This document shows, in pieces, positions 37,986 to 46,140 of a stretch of DNA of 64,000 nucleotides. Source of the DNA: an uncultured Bacteroidota bacterium (GTDB lineage: Bacteria; Bacteroidota; Bacteroidia; Flavobacteriales; Schleiferiaceae). Position 1 is the stretch's first letter. Each line of letters opens with the position of its first letter. Location of the stretch: the NCBI GenBank assembly GCA_913057235.1, contig CAJXNI010000009.1, positions 1 to 64,000 on the forward strand, given 5' to 3'. The notes beneath the pieces are model-generated. The model saw only the letters and a list, made by a program, of their open reading frames with translations. It was not told where the DNA came from and made no database searches. The position numbers and the translations under genes were made by a program.

Positions 37986-38486
37986 ATGAAACTGAAAGAA
38001 GCTAAAGCAGAATTCATTCAAACCTGGGGAGCGCTAGGTAGTAGCTGGGGCATTAACCGCACTATGTCATCCATTCATGCCCTTCTTATTGCCAGTAAAG
38101 ACCCTCTTTCTGCCGATGAAATTATGGACTATTTAAAGATTTCACGTGGCAACGTAAACATGAATGTGAGAGCTTTGATTGATTGGGGACTGGTAAAACG
38201 CCACATGATACCCGGTGAGCGCAAAGAGTACTTTAGTGCAGGAAAAGATCCCTGGGAAATTGCCCGACAGGTGGCCGCTGAGAGACGCAAGCGTGAATTA
38301 GAGCCCGTGATAGAAGCAGTTAGTCAATTACAAAAAATAGAGGATACTAGCGCAGAGGCTGAAGATTTTAAAAACACCTTGGCCCAACTGGAAGATTTTA
38401 CCCGCAAGGTAAGCAACACCCTAAACCAATTTGTAAAATCTGATAAAAACTGGTTTTTTAAGAAACTGATGAGCTTGATCCATTAA
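37986..38486 (+). CDS. GbsR/MarR-type transcriptional regulator
   Basis: A 166-aa winged-helix protein of the GbsR type. The first 25 residues (AEFIQTWGALGSSWGINRTM) are the GbsR signature; LSADEIMDYLKISRGNVNMNVRALIDWGLVKRH (~40-72) is the HTH, PGERKEYFSAGKDPWEI the wing, and the last 80 residues form a coiled coil for dimerisation. Bacillus GbsR and OpuAR control glycine betaine uptake. Here no betaine gene is nearby; instead three small membrane protein genes follow on the same strand. The palindrome over its promoter suggests autoregulation. Confidence 0.88.
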   Translation: MKLKEAKAEFIQTWGALGSSWGINRTMSSIHALLIASKDPLSADEIMDYLKISRGNVNMNVRALIDWGLVKRHMIPGERKEYFSAGKDPWEIARQVAAERRKRELEPVIEAVSQLQKIEDTSAEAEDFKNTLAQLEDFTRKVSNTLNQFVKSDKNWFFKKLMSLIH

Positions 38487-38544
38487 CCAAGAACTAAAAA
38501 AATTTATCCTATTACTTTCATTTTTTTCTGAAACTTCTAAAGTT

Positions 38545-38907
38545 ATGAGCTTAAATTATCTAAACTACTCCATTTACTTACTAATTCTGGTGCCGGTAAT
38601 ACTAAGAGTGGGGCATTTGGTGCACCGTAATGGTGCGGTATACCTGCTACAGATGTTGCAAAACATTGCATTAGCACACAGCCTTAACAACCTCTTACTC
38701 ATAGGCTACTATTTGCTTAACCTGGGCTTTGCTCTGTTCTACATGGTTACCGAGCCAAAGCTGCAGACCGTGGCTGAACTACTCAGTCAACTAACTACTT
38801 CCGTTGGCAGCATCCTCTTGATTTTAGGGCTGCTGCATTTCATCAATTTGGGCTGGATTTACGCCCTACAAAAACGTAACTCAATTTTTAATTCTAAATA
38901 TCCTTAA
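38545..38907 (+). CDS. Small membrane protein, paralogue A of cassette
   Basis: A 120-aa protein with three to four helices: residues ~8-22, ~48-68 and ~84-110. It shares with the next gene product the order G-H-L-V-H-R-N-G near residue 26, then L-x-x-x-G-Y-Y-L-L-N-L-G-F-A-L near 52-65, and a final hydrophobic helix with FINLGW. It ends with a short basic tail. I do not recognise a named family. It lies 58 bases after the GbsR-type gene and 2 bases before its paralogue. Confidence 0.7.
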   Translation: MSLNYLNYSIYLLILVPVILRVGHLVHRNGAVYLLQMLQNIALAHSLNNLLLIGYYLLNLGFALFYMVTEPKLQTVAELLSQLTTSVGSILLILGLLHFINLGWIYALQKRNSIFNSKYP

Positions 38908-38909
38908 TT

Positions 38910-39311
38910 ATGGAAACGTTCAACTTCACAGTACTGGCCTACTACATTTACATTCCCCTCACCGTGCTTCTCACCATGGTAGTAGCACATCATCTCTTTA
39001 AAAATGGACTTATTTACATGATGGACATCTTTAGCGGACGTAAAGAGATTGCCGTTAGTACCAACCAGCTTTTTAAAACGGGTTTTTACCTGCTCAATTT
39101 GGGCTTTGCCTTACTCATCATGAAGGTGTACAGCGTGCTCAATACCCAAGACTTAATTGAGGTTTTGGCCCAAAAGGTAGGCGGTTTTAGCATTTATCTG
39201 GGCCTGGTCCTTTTTTTGAATCTGTTCATGTTTTTCAGGGGCAAAAAAGTAGCCCGCCAAAACAGACTGAACCGAGAACTCCAGAACCAAAGCACAAGCC
39301 ATGAAAGCTAA
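38910..39311 (+). CDS. Small membrane protein, paralogue B of cassette
   Basis: A 133-aa protein with three helices (~8-28, ~50-70, ~88-108) and a charged tail (GKKVARQNRLNREL). Aligned with paralogue A, HHLFKNGLIYMMDIF matches HLVHRNGAVYLLQML, and KTGFYLLNLGFAL matches LIGYYLLNLGFAL. The two likely arose by tandem duplication and may form a heteromer. It overlaps the next gene by 11 bases. Function unknown. Confidence 0.7.
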   Translation: METFNFTVLAYYIYIPLTVLLTMVVAHHLFKNGLIYMMDIFSGRKEIAVSTNQLFKTGFYLLNLGFALLIMKVYSVLNTQDLIEVLAQKVGGFSIYLGLVLFLNLFMFFRGKKVARQNRLNRELQNQSTSHES

Positions 39312-39732
39312 GCTAAGCGCTGCAGGCCTGGGCGGTAGTGCCTTAGGCCTACTAGCCGCCTACCTCACCATGTGGATTTTTGATGGCCGTTTACCCGACC
39401 TAACTGACATTGACTGGCCTATTTTAATGACGGCAGTGCTGCTCCTCCTTAACGGAGCTTGGCTTCCCTTGGCCTTGAATCTGAACAAAAAGCGCAAACT
39501 ATTGCAAAGCCTGCTGCGAGGGGCTTTGGCCGCTCTGCTGGCACTGATTATTTCGGTTTCCTTAACGGTGGTTATTTACGGCTTAATAGAGTCTTGGCCT
39601 CCTGAACAAACGGCCTTTGCTGACTTGGTGCAAGCAGTGGGCTTCTACCTTTTTCTATCGCTCATTTTTGGAGGACTGCAGGCCCTGCTTATTGGCGCGG
39701 GGGTGGGTTGGTATTGCCACAAAAAATGCTGA
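39301..39732 (+). CDS. Four-helix membrane protein of the GbsR cassette
   Basis: A 143-aa protein with helices near residues 7-28, 40-58, 70-95 and 108-135. KKRKLLQSLLRG forms a basic cytoplasmic loop between helices 2 and 3. No conserved domain is recognised. The 11-base overlap with the previous gene implies coupled translation, and a hairpin terminator follows its stop, so it closes the four-gene cassette. Confidence 0.65.
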   Translation: MKAKLSAAGLGGSALGLLAAYLTMWIFDGRLPDLTDIDWPILMTAVLLLLNGAWLPLALNLNKKRKLLQSLLRGALAALLALIISVSLTVVIYGLIESWPPEQTAFADLVQAVGFYLFLSLIFGGLQALLIGAGVGWYCHKKC

Positions 39733-39739
39733 AACCCCA

Positions 39740-39770
39740 AAGCCGTGGCCAAAGGGCACGGCTTCTTTCT
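39740..39770 (+). terminator. Terminator of the GbsR cassette
   Basis: An 8-bp stem AAGCCGTG/CACGGCTT (39740-39747, 39757-39764) followed by CTTTCTT. It also touches the stop of the convergent NeuD-like gene and may act on both strands. Confidence 0.65.
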
Positions 39771-40357
39771 TAGCGGGCCGGCACACCCTTTACCGTGGCG
39801 CCATCAGGCACATCTTTAGTGACCACCGCCCCTGCGCCTACTACACTGTTGGCACCCACGGTTATTCCCGGTAAAACAATGGCCCCGGTTCCTAAATAAG
39901 CGCCTTCTTTTAATGTTACTCCCCCACTTAAATTAACGGCTGGCATAAGTGATACAAAGTCTTCCAGCACACAATTGTGACCCACTGTTGCATTTAAGTT
40001 TAAAACCACAAAATGACCTATTTGAATATCGGTGGTAAGCACACAGCCTGCGGTAATAATGTTGCCGTGGCCTAATTCAATAGTATCAGGGTTTTGCAAG
40101 ATTGCTTTAGGATGAATGAGATTCGGGAAATAAAAATTCCCTTGCAGGCGTTCCGCAAACTTTCTTCGCTGTTGGGAGTCGCCTACGGCCAAGGCCAGCA
40201 TACCTTTATCAGGAAGATTTTTGAGAGCCAATGCACCGTGCTTTGGGTCATCATCGTAAAGATTGCCTTCGGGCAGATTGCAATGGGGCAGCATACTGTG
40301 CACTTCTCGGGCAAAGCCCCCAGCCGGTACAATATGAATCTGTTCAGCTTTATTCAA
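39770..40357 (-). CDS. NeuD-like sugar O-acyltransferase
   Basis: A 195-aa enzyme: an N-terminal nucleotide-binding part (HIVPAGGFAREV; most relatives have GAGGFAREV) and, from ~residue 85, a left-handed beta-helix of hexapeptide repeats (IGHFVVLNLNATVGHNCVL, VVGAGAVVTKDVPDGATVKG). Catalytic His is in VGHNC. Such proteins acetylate a sugar using acetyl-CoA. It overlaps surE by 8 bases, an unexpected pair. Confidence 0.87.
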   Translation of the reverse strand: MNKAEQIHIVPAGGFAREVHSMLPHCNLPEGNLYDDDPKHGALALKNLPDKGMLALAVGDSQQRRKFAERLQGNFYFPNLIHPKAILQNPDTIELGHGNIITAGCVLTTDIQIGHFVVLNLNATVGHNCVLEDFVSLMPAVNLSGGVTLKEGAYLGTGAIVLPGITVGANSVVGAGAVVTKDVPDGATVKGVPAR

Positions 40358-41126
40358 AATTCCAATTTTGCATGGCGGTGCGCTGCGAATGAGCCGTTAA
40401 GTCACTCTGAATAGGCACTACAGAAATGTAGTAATTCTCCAAGGCCCATTCATCGGTATCCTGGCCTTCATCATAATTTACAAACTTTCCGGTAAGCCAG
40501 TAATAGTTTCGCTTCCGCGGATCAGTGCGTTGATCAAATTCCTCCTCCCAATTACCTTGGCACTGACGTACCACCTTTATGCCTGCATACTCTTTTCCTT
40601 CATACTTGGGGATGTTTACATTCAGGCAAATCCCTCGGGGTAAACCCTTGGCCAAAGTTTCCTGGGCAATTTTCTTGATGTGAGGTATGGCCGGCTCAAA
40701 ATCAGCTTCCCAGCTGTAATCACATAATGAAAAACCAATGGAGGGTACGCCCTCCAGGCAGCCTTCCATAGCGGCAGACATAGTTCCAGAATAAATCACA
40801 TTAATAGAAGAATTACTACCGTGATTGATGCCGCTCACTACCAAGTCGGGTTTGCGGGGCAGTACTACATTTACTGCCAGTTTGACACAATCTACCGGTG
40901 TACCGGTACAACTATACTCACTTTGCGGACCATCATCTAAGTGAATAGGGTCACAGCGTAAAATACCGTTTATAGTAATGGCGTGACCCATACCGCTTTG
41001 TGGCCCATCTGGTGCTACCACAATTACATCTCCCAGTTCATTCATGATTTTCACCAGCGTTCGAATTCCCGGAGCGGTAATTCCATCGTCATTACAGACC
41101 AAAATCAATGGTTTCTCACCAGCCAT
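40350..41126 (-). CDS. surE: 5'/3'-nucleotidase SurE
   Basis: A 258-aa metal-dependent nucleoside monophosphatase. The active site is LVCNDDGITAPGIRTL (residues 9-24, metal-binding DD) with SGINHGSNSSINVIYSGTMSAAMEG near 102-126. Length is normal. It is the first gene of surE-neuD-like and is divergent from the YugP-like gene. Confidence 0.95.
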   Translation of the reverse strand: MAGEKPLILVCNDDGITAPGIRTLVKIMNELGDVIVVAPDGPQSGMGHAITINGILRCDPIHLDDGPQSEYSCTGTPVDCVKLAVNVVLPRKPDLVVSGINHGSNSSINVIYSGTMSAAMEGCLEGVPSIGFSLCDYSWEADFEPAIPHIKKIAQETLAKGLPRGICLNVNIPKYEGKEYAGIKVVRQCQGNWEEEFDQRTDPRKRNYYWLTGKFVNYDEGQDTDEWALENYYISVVPIQSDLTAHSQRTAMQNWNFE

Positions 41127-41211
41127 TTATTTTCTTTTAGGAGTTGTCATTAGCCTGTTGTCAGGCACATTTTTTGCTTTGGGTTGGCGCAAAACTAATG
41201 TATATAATATC

Positions 41212-41901
41212 ATGATAATAATCTTAATTGCATTTATGATCATTGGCTTTTTGGTGCAACAGCGCTTAAAAAGCAAGTTTAAGAAATACGGTAAGGTTGG
41301 CCTGCAAAATGGGCTTACCGGTAAAGAGATAGCTGAAAAAATGCTTCACGATAATGGCATAACAGATGTACGCGTATTACACACGTCCGGACGCTTGACT
41401 GATCACTACAATCCCAAGGATAAAACCGTAAATTTAAGCGAAGACGTTTATCAAAGTAACTCGGTGGCCGCTGCCGCAGTAGCCGCACACGAATGTGGTC
41501 ACGCAGTGCAACACGCCACGGCCTATAGCTGGTTAAAGCTTCGCTCGGCCATGGTGCCCATAGTAAGCTTTAGCTCTCAGGTACTGGGCTTTTTATTCAT
41601 GGCCATGCTATTTGGTTTTGGGGTATTTAACCTTTTTGGTTCTATTGAAACCGTATTTTTAATTGTAATTGCCTTACAGGCCGCCATAACCGTATTTACC
41701 CTAGTAACCTTGCCCGTTGAGTATGACGCCAGCAACCGGGCCCTGGCCTGGCTAGAGCGCGAAAACATGACCAGCCCCCAAGAACACAACATGGCCAAAG
41801 ACGCCCTTAACTCAGCCGCCAACACCTATCTGGTAGCTGCTCTGGCATCCATTACCCAATTGGCCTGGTACATTATGATGTTCCTGGGCGCACGCGACTA
41901 G
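41212..41901 (+). CDS. YugP-like zinc metallopeptidase
   Basis: A 229-aa membrane peptidase of the YugP (DUF zinc-metallopeptidase 2) family. An N-terminal helix (1-14) precedes RLKSKFKKYGKVGLQNGLTGKEIAEKML; the zinc site is AAHECGHAVQHATAY (HExxH-type HECGH) near residue 85, and three helices follow. I take ATG 41212, which begins the family's own N terminus (MIIILIAFMIIGFLVQQRL); a longer frame would run antisense through surE. Confidence 0.88.
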   Translation: MIIILIAFMIIGFLVQQRLKSKFKKYGKVGLQNGLTGKEIAEKMLHDNGITDVRVLHTSGRLTDHYNPKDKTVNLSEDVYQSNSVAAAAVAAHECGHAVQHATAYSWLKLRSAMVPIVSFSSQVLGFLFMAMLFGFGVFNLFGSIETVFLIVIALQAAITVFTLVTLPVEYDASNRALAWLERENMTSPQEHNMAKDALNSAANTYLVAALASITQLAWYIMMFLGARD

Positions 41902-41919
41902 ACGTTAGCTCATTGCCTT

Positions 41920-41949
41920 CTTGCGCCAAAAAGTAAAAATGTACTTTTG
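41920..41949 (+). promoter_or_regulatory. Promoter of the small exported protein gene
   Basis: CTTG (41920-41923), 18 bases, then TACTTTTG (41942-41949), a perfect -7 box. Confidence 0.65.
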
Positions 41950-41957
41950 AACTCTTA

Positions 41958-42371
41958 GTGAAAACTATGCGTATAATCTTTATCATGCTGGCCTCATTTT
42001 GGGCCAGCTCTTTTCTTTTTGCACAGCAAGATAGCAGTAAGCTTCAGATGGTTCCGGTAAAAACCTTTCCGGTGAACGCCACGGTTTTGGGTTTGCTTGA
42101 TGGCTCCAAAACCCTTGCTGTTTTGCGCATTGAAAAAGTAGACCCAAACCCCTACCAACTAAAAGAGGGAAGTGAAATTTTAGCCGATTTCTATTTTACT
42201 ACCCAACCCATGAAGGGTGAGAAAAAGCTTAAGGGCCTTAAGGCGCAAGATTTTATTAGTGTGAGACTTACAGCTGAGTACAACCGCAGCACGGGTCAAT
42301 ATGATTTTACGGCTTTTGAGTACGTGGTGGCCGCTAAAGAAGAAGAGGCGGTAAATCAGCCAGCTGAGTAA
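41958..42371 (+). CDS. Small exported protein of unknown function
   Basis: A 137-aa protein with a signal peptide (IIFIMLASFWASSFLFAQQ) and a ~110-aa soluble domain rich in beta strands (LQMVPVKTFPVNATVLGLLD, TLAVLRIEKVD). I do not recognise the family. The frame opens with GTG at 41958 and ATG at 41967; both keep the signal peptide and the promoter 9-17 bases upstream does not decide. Its last 38 bases overlap the end of the convergent HAD gene. Confidence 0.65.
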   Translation: MKTMRIIFIMLASFWASSFLFAQQDSSKLQMVPVKTFPVNATVLGLLDGSKTLAVLRIEKVDPNPYQLKEGSEILADFYFTTQPMKGEKKLKGLKAQDFISVRLTAEYNRSTGQYDFTAFEYVVAAKEEEAVNQPAE

Positions 42372-43044
42372 TTTCAAAAGTTGGTTTCTCTTGGTGCTTG
42401 GTTTTAAGCGGGTTGTAAAAGACCTGATCTATTCCCACATTTCGGGCACCTTGAATATCAGCCAGTAAATTGTCTCCAATCATAATACTATCCGATCGCT
42501 GCGCTCCGGTACGCTTAAGCGCTTCAATAAAGATTTTGGCCTGTGGCTTATGCACCTGCACTTGGTCTGAAGTGAGAATCAGATCAAAGTATGGCCTAAG
42601 GCCGCTCTCCTTGAGTTTGATGTGTTGGGTTTCATTAAAACCATTCGTGATAATGTGCAACTGAAAATGCGTTTTCAAAGCATCTAACATCGGCAAACAG
42701 CCAACCATTAAACCTTTTTGATATGGTGCCCTGCGCAAGTACTCACCTTCTAAGGTTTTAGCCAGTTCTTTATCAGGAAGACCAAAGGTGGCCAGCGTGC
42801 TCAAAAAACGTTCTATACGCAAGCGCTCCTTGGTAATTTTGCCTTGGCGGTACAAACCCCACAACCGGTCATTAATGTGCTGATAGGTTGTTATAAACTC
42901 CCGTACTTCTATAGCCAGCTTTTGGTGTAGATCATAGTCTGCAAAGAGCTCATGTAGTACCTGCTGTGAGTTCAGAGCAAAATCCCAAAGGGTATGGTCT
43001 AAATCAAAAAAAAGATGACGGTATTTTAAACGGGCGGGGGGCAT
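42334..43044 (-). CDS. HAD hydrolase, YjjG-like nucleotidase
   Basis: A 236-aa HAD phosphatase. Motif I is FFDLDHTLWDF (residues 12-22) with both aspartates, motif II is IITNGFNE, the Lys is in HKPQAKIF, and motif III is SIMIGDNLLADIQGA. The DHTLWD form and length match YjjG-type house-cleaning 5'-nucleotidases that remove non-canonical pyrimidine nucleotides. It overlaps the end of the convergent exported protein gene. Confidence 0.88.
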   Translation of the reverse strand: MPPARLKYRHLFFDLDHTLWDFALNSQQVLHELFADYDLHQKLAIEVREFITTYQHINDRLWGLYRQGKITKERLRIERFLSTLATFGLPDKELAKTLEGEYLRRAPYQKGLMVGCLPMLDALKTHFQLHIITNGFNETQHIKLKESGLRPYFDLILTSDQVQVHKPQAKIFIEALKRTGAQRSDSIMIGDNLLADIQGARNVGIDQVFYNPLKTKHQEKPTFEITQLADLPPLLL

Positions 43045-43072
43045 GACAAGGTTGTATTTTCTAAAGAATCAT

Positions 43073-43984
43073 TTAGCGCTGAAACCAGCTAATGGGAGCA
43101 GGTAGATTGGAATAACGCACGCGCCAGTAGGCAAAATCCTGGGCACCAAAACTGCGGTTAAAGCGGGCAATGCCAGGGTGGTTACTGCCTTCAAAGTCCA
43201 ACCACTCCTCCTTTTCTGCCTTAAAAATGATGTATTCATTCATGAGGTAGGTCATGGCATTATATTCTTTACCCATGGCGCTAGTAGCCGTACTCAAAGC
43301 TGTACATCGCCCCTGATATTCAATAAAAAAAGCTGCGGCCAGTAGCGTATTAGGACCACCGTACACAGAATACACCCGTCCCATACCTTTGTGAAAGAGT
43401 TGGTACATTACTTTCTTGAAGTTTCGGTAGAACTCTTCGCTCAATTTCAACTCCTTTCCTTTGGTTTCTTTGAAAAAATCCAGCACTACATCGGGGCCAT
43501 CGTGCTCAAAAAGCTGCAGAGATTTACTGTCTATCTTTTTTAGCTTTCTTTTAAGATTGGTGCCGTAACTTTTATAAATCTCCTGATAGCTCCTGCGCAG
43601 GTTAAGCATTTGATTTTGCTGCTGCAAAAGCTGCACTTTAGGCGTTTTGGGTTGCTGATTCTGATTGAGGCAGATATCGAAAAAACGCACTTTGCTGGTG
43701 GCCATTTCAATCAACTCGTCTAGCACGGGCAAAGGCAGTTCTTTCTTGGAAAACACACCCAGTTGCTGCAGGCCAAAAGGACGATAGTAATACTTAATGC
43801 CCCATTTGATTTTAAAAGGCAAGGGCAAAACGGCATCATAATCGTTCAGCACCAGTGCATCCCAGCGTGGACTCACCGCGCTTAAGTACCAACTTAGGCC
43901 GTAAATTAATTTTTGATGATCGCGCTTGACGCACTCATCGTATTTTTTTAAGTTCAAGTAATTATGGGCTACATACTTTATCAT
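43073..43984 (-). CDS. GNAT/FemAB-like acyltransferase, unnamed
   Basis: A 303-aa soluble protein. The second half resembles a GNAT-type fold of the BioF2/FemAB-like group: LKLSEEFYRNFKKVMYQLFHKG, AAAFFIEYQGRCTALSTATS, then a C-terminal DFEGSNHPGIARFNRSFGA, which matches the FxGS...ARFKxxFGA closing motif. It overlaps by 4 bases the polysaccharide deacetylase gene, so the two products likely act together on one glycan or peptide. Substrate unknown. Confidence 0.7.
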   Translation of the reverse strand: MIKYVAHNYLNLKKYDECVKRDHQKLIYGLSWYLSAVSPRWDALVLNDYDAVLPLPFKIKWGIKYYYRPFGLQQLGVFSKKELPLPVLDELIEMATSKVRFFDICLNQNQQPKTPKVQLLQQQNQMLNLRRSYQEIYKSYGTNLKRKLKKIDSKSLQLFEHDGPDVVLDFFKETKGKELKLSEEFYRNFKKVMYQLFHKGMGRVYSVYGGPNTLLAAAFFIEYQGRCTALSTATSAMGKEYNAMTYLMNEYIIFKAEKEEWLDFEGSNHPGIARFNRSFGAQDFAYWRVRYSNLPAPISWFQR

Positions 43985-45285
43985 AAAGCTTCTTCTATCA
44001 TCTGCTCATAGAGGCTGTTCCAACCTTTCCACTCTTCTGCTTTTTCACTAAAAATGCGATTGTGCCACACCGGTATAAACTCACCGTGGTACCTTTTGAT
44101 TGTTTTGATGTAGGATTTTATTTCTGGCCATGCTTCCTGCGGACTTTTCTTTTGGTAGTAAATGTAGGTCCCATCCATAAAAGGAAAGGAATGCACCGTT
44201 AAAGGTGTTTCAATTTCTTGTTCCAAATCATAGAATCTGAAAGGGGTGCAGAGTCCTGCTCGAAACCCACTCTCTGATGCATAACCCATGGAATAATCGT
44301 CTGTGATTTCAAGCTCTAGGAGATTACGATAGGTAATGGGAAAGCTCAATTTTAAAAAATGCTGCCGACTTTTAGTTACGTCCTTCTTGAGCACTCGCTC
44401 CAAACTCAAGAGTTCTTCTTCTAAAATTTTCAGGTGGCTATTAGAACGGTACGAAGGATGAATGCCCACCTCGCAAAAATCAGCAATGCCTTTAAGGTAG
44501 CGCTGCAGGCGGCTGCTGTAGCGGGTTAAACTTCGATCATATTGACCCAGCCTGGAGAACAATGCAAAGTACACGCTTTTAAACTTGTACTTTTCTTGAA
44601 GCTCTAACACGTAATCAAAAGTTTCAAAAGGATCTTTTTTGAGCTTGAGTAGGGTTTGAGTGCGGCTTAACACTTCGCTAAAATTAAAAGAAAGCAAATC
44701 TTGCGCGTAACTCCCCAGCACTCTAAATACGCCTTTGCCTAAATAAGCCGAGGCATTATCTACATCTACCGTGTTAATAAATTGGTATGTTCTGCGATTA
44801 AATTCTGTTTTGGGGCTAGTTTGGGTAATGTGTTCTGCCAAAAACTCAGCGTAAATATTAACTAACGGTAAATGCAGAGCCTTAATTTTATACTGTAAGC
44901 TTTCTTTAGCCGAGAACCGGTTGTGACTATCTGCAATAAAAGGAATGTACTCCTCATAACGGCTGGCTAGGTAAAAACCGGCCGCAAAAGGATCAAAGGG
45001 TAAATGTGCATTGGAACCGCTAAGGAAAAAGACTGGCACATTACGGTAGGTTGAGGTTTTAAAGTCTTGTTCAAAAATATCGGTCTCAAAAAGTAACTTG
45101 CTCGCCTGGATATAGATTCCACTTTGCAAAGGATCTTTGCTGTAATTAATTTTGGCAATCTTACTTTTTAGATATTCCTCTTTATCAGTAGTAAAGCGCA
45201 CTCTTAATCCTAAAATATCCTTTAGAATTAAACGCGCTGCATAACGCACCCGCGGAGTAACTTTTTCAACGTAAAAAAGAATCAT
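43981..45285 (-). CDS. Polysaccharide deacetylase family protein
   Basis: A 434-aa protein with an N-terminal ~110-residue domain (DUF7033-like, VFFLSGSNAHLPFDPFAAGF) and a NodB-like barrel: INTVDVDNASAYLGKG holds the metal aspartate, EVGIHPSYRSNSH the His pair, and TYRNLLELEITDDYSMGYASESGFRAG the later loop. It has no signal peptide, so it may act in the cytoplasm despite the usual cell-wall role of the fold. It is paired with the acyltransferase gene. A TACTTTTA box lies 4 bases before the ATG. Confidence 0.8.
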   Translation of the reverse strand: MILFYVEKVTPRVRYAARLILKDILGLRVRFTTDKEEYLKSKIAKINYSKDPLQSGIYIQASKLLFETDIFEQDFKTSTYRNVPVFFLSGSNAHLPFDPFAAGFYLASRYEEYIPFIADSHNRFSAKESLQYKIKALHLPLVNIYAEFLAEHITQTSPKTEFNRRTYQFINTVDVDNASAYLGKGVFRVLGSYAQDLLSFNFSEVLSRTQTLLKLKKDPFETFDYVLELQEKYKFKSVYFALFSRLGQYDRSLTRYSSRLQRYLKGIADFCEVGIHPSYRSNSHLKILEEELLSLERVLKKDVTKSRQHFLKLSFPITYRNLLELEITDDYSMGYASESGFRAGLCTPFRFYDLEQEIETPLTVHSFPFMDGTYIYYQKKSPQEAWPEIKSYIKTIKRYHGEFIPVWHNRIFSEKAEEWKGWNSLYEQMIEEAL

Positions 45286-45335
45286 TCGGTAAAAGTAAGG
45301 CTTATGCTAAGGCCCTGCCACCGTAAAGAAAAAAA

Positions 45336-46031
45336 CTATAAGCGGCCTTCATCTGCAAAGCTGTAATAGCTTTGGTGGGCAATTATGATGTGATCCAATA
45401 CCTGAATGTCCATCACTTGCCCGGCCTCTTTTACCTTACGGGTGAGGGCAATATCGGCCGTTGAAGGTTTGTTTTTACCGGAAGGATGATTGTGGGCTAA
45501 AATTAGGGCGGTTGATTTAAACGCAAGCGCCTGGGTGAAGATCATGCGCACATCGGCCACTGTGCCGGTAAGCCCCCCTTTACTAATGCATTGGTGACTC
45601 AATACTTTGTTAGAGTTGTTAAGAAAAACCACCCAAAATTCTTCGTGGCCCAAATCACCCAGCAGAGGCTGTAAAAGATCAAAAGCACTTTGGCTGCTGC
45701 TAATTTTTTTCAACTCCAGTGCCCCAGCCATGCGCCTGCGCTTGCCCAGCTCTAAGGCCGTTATAATGGAAATTGCTTTGGCCGGGCCAATGCCTTTAAA
45801 TTTTTGTAAATCCTGAATGGTTAATCTCCCAAGAGCGTTAATGTTATTATCTACACTTTGCAGTAAGCGTTTGGCCAGATCTACCGCTGATTCACTTTTA
45901 CTGCCGCTGCCTAGTAGAATGGCAATCAGTTCGGCATCGCTTAAAGCGGCTCTCCCTTTTAATTGTAGTTTTTCACGCGGGCGGTCATCTTCGTTCCAGC
46001 TTTTTATGCTGATATAATCAGGTGTATTCAT
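45336..46031 (-). CDS. radC: RadC family JAB-domain protein
   Basis: A 231-aa protein: HhH-type N-terminal part (LQKFKGIGPAKAISIITALELGKRR, ~70-95) and an MPN+/JAMM domain with the zinc motif ILAHNHPSGKNKPSTADIALT. RadC is conserved in bacteria but its biochemical role is unsettled; a DNA-repair role has been doubted. I use ATG 46029-46031 (NTPDYISIKSWNEDDRPREK), because the upstream extension runs through the terminator of the YceI gene. Confidence 0.92.
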   Translation of the reverse strand: MNTPDYISIKSWNEDDRPREKLQLKGRAALSDAELIAILLGSGSKSESAVDLAKRLLQSVDNNINALGRLTIQDLQKFKGIGPAKAISIITALELGKRRRMAGALELKKISSSQSAFDLLQPLLGDLGHEEFWVVFLNNSNKVLSHQCISKGGLTGTVADVRMIFTQALAFKSTALILAHNHPSGKNKPSTADIALTRKVKEAGQVMDIQVLDHIIIAHQSYYSFADEGRL

Positions 46032-46084
46032 GATTAGCAGATTACAAGCCAGAAATTTATAAATATTTCTATTAAGCGCTAAGC

Positions 46085-46115
46085 AAAAAAAAGGCCCCCG
46101 ATGCAATCGGGGGCC
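46085..46115 (-). terminator. Terminator after the YceI gene
   Basis: A perfect 10-bp stem GGCCCCCGAT/ATCGGGGGCC (46093-46102, 46106-46115) with loop GCA, followed on the minus strand by eight T. Confidence 0.95.
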
Positions 46116-46140
46116 CATTGAACCAAACCTCAATCAACTC

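Noticed and set aside
41044-41211. Upstream extension of the YugP-like gene
   Set aside because: It is antisense to surE, and the family N terminus starts at 41212.
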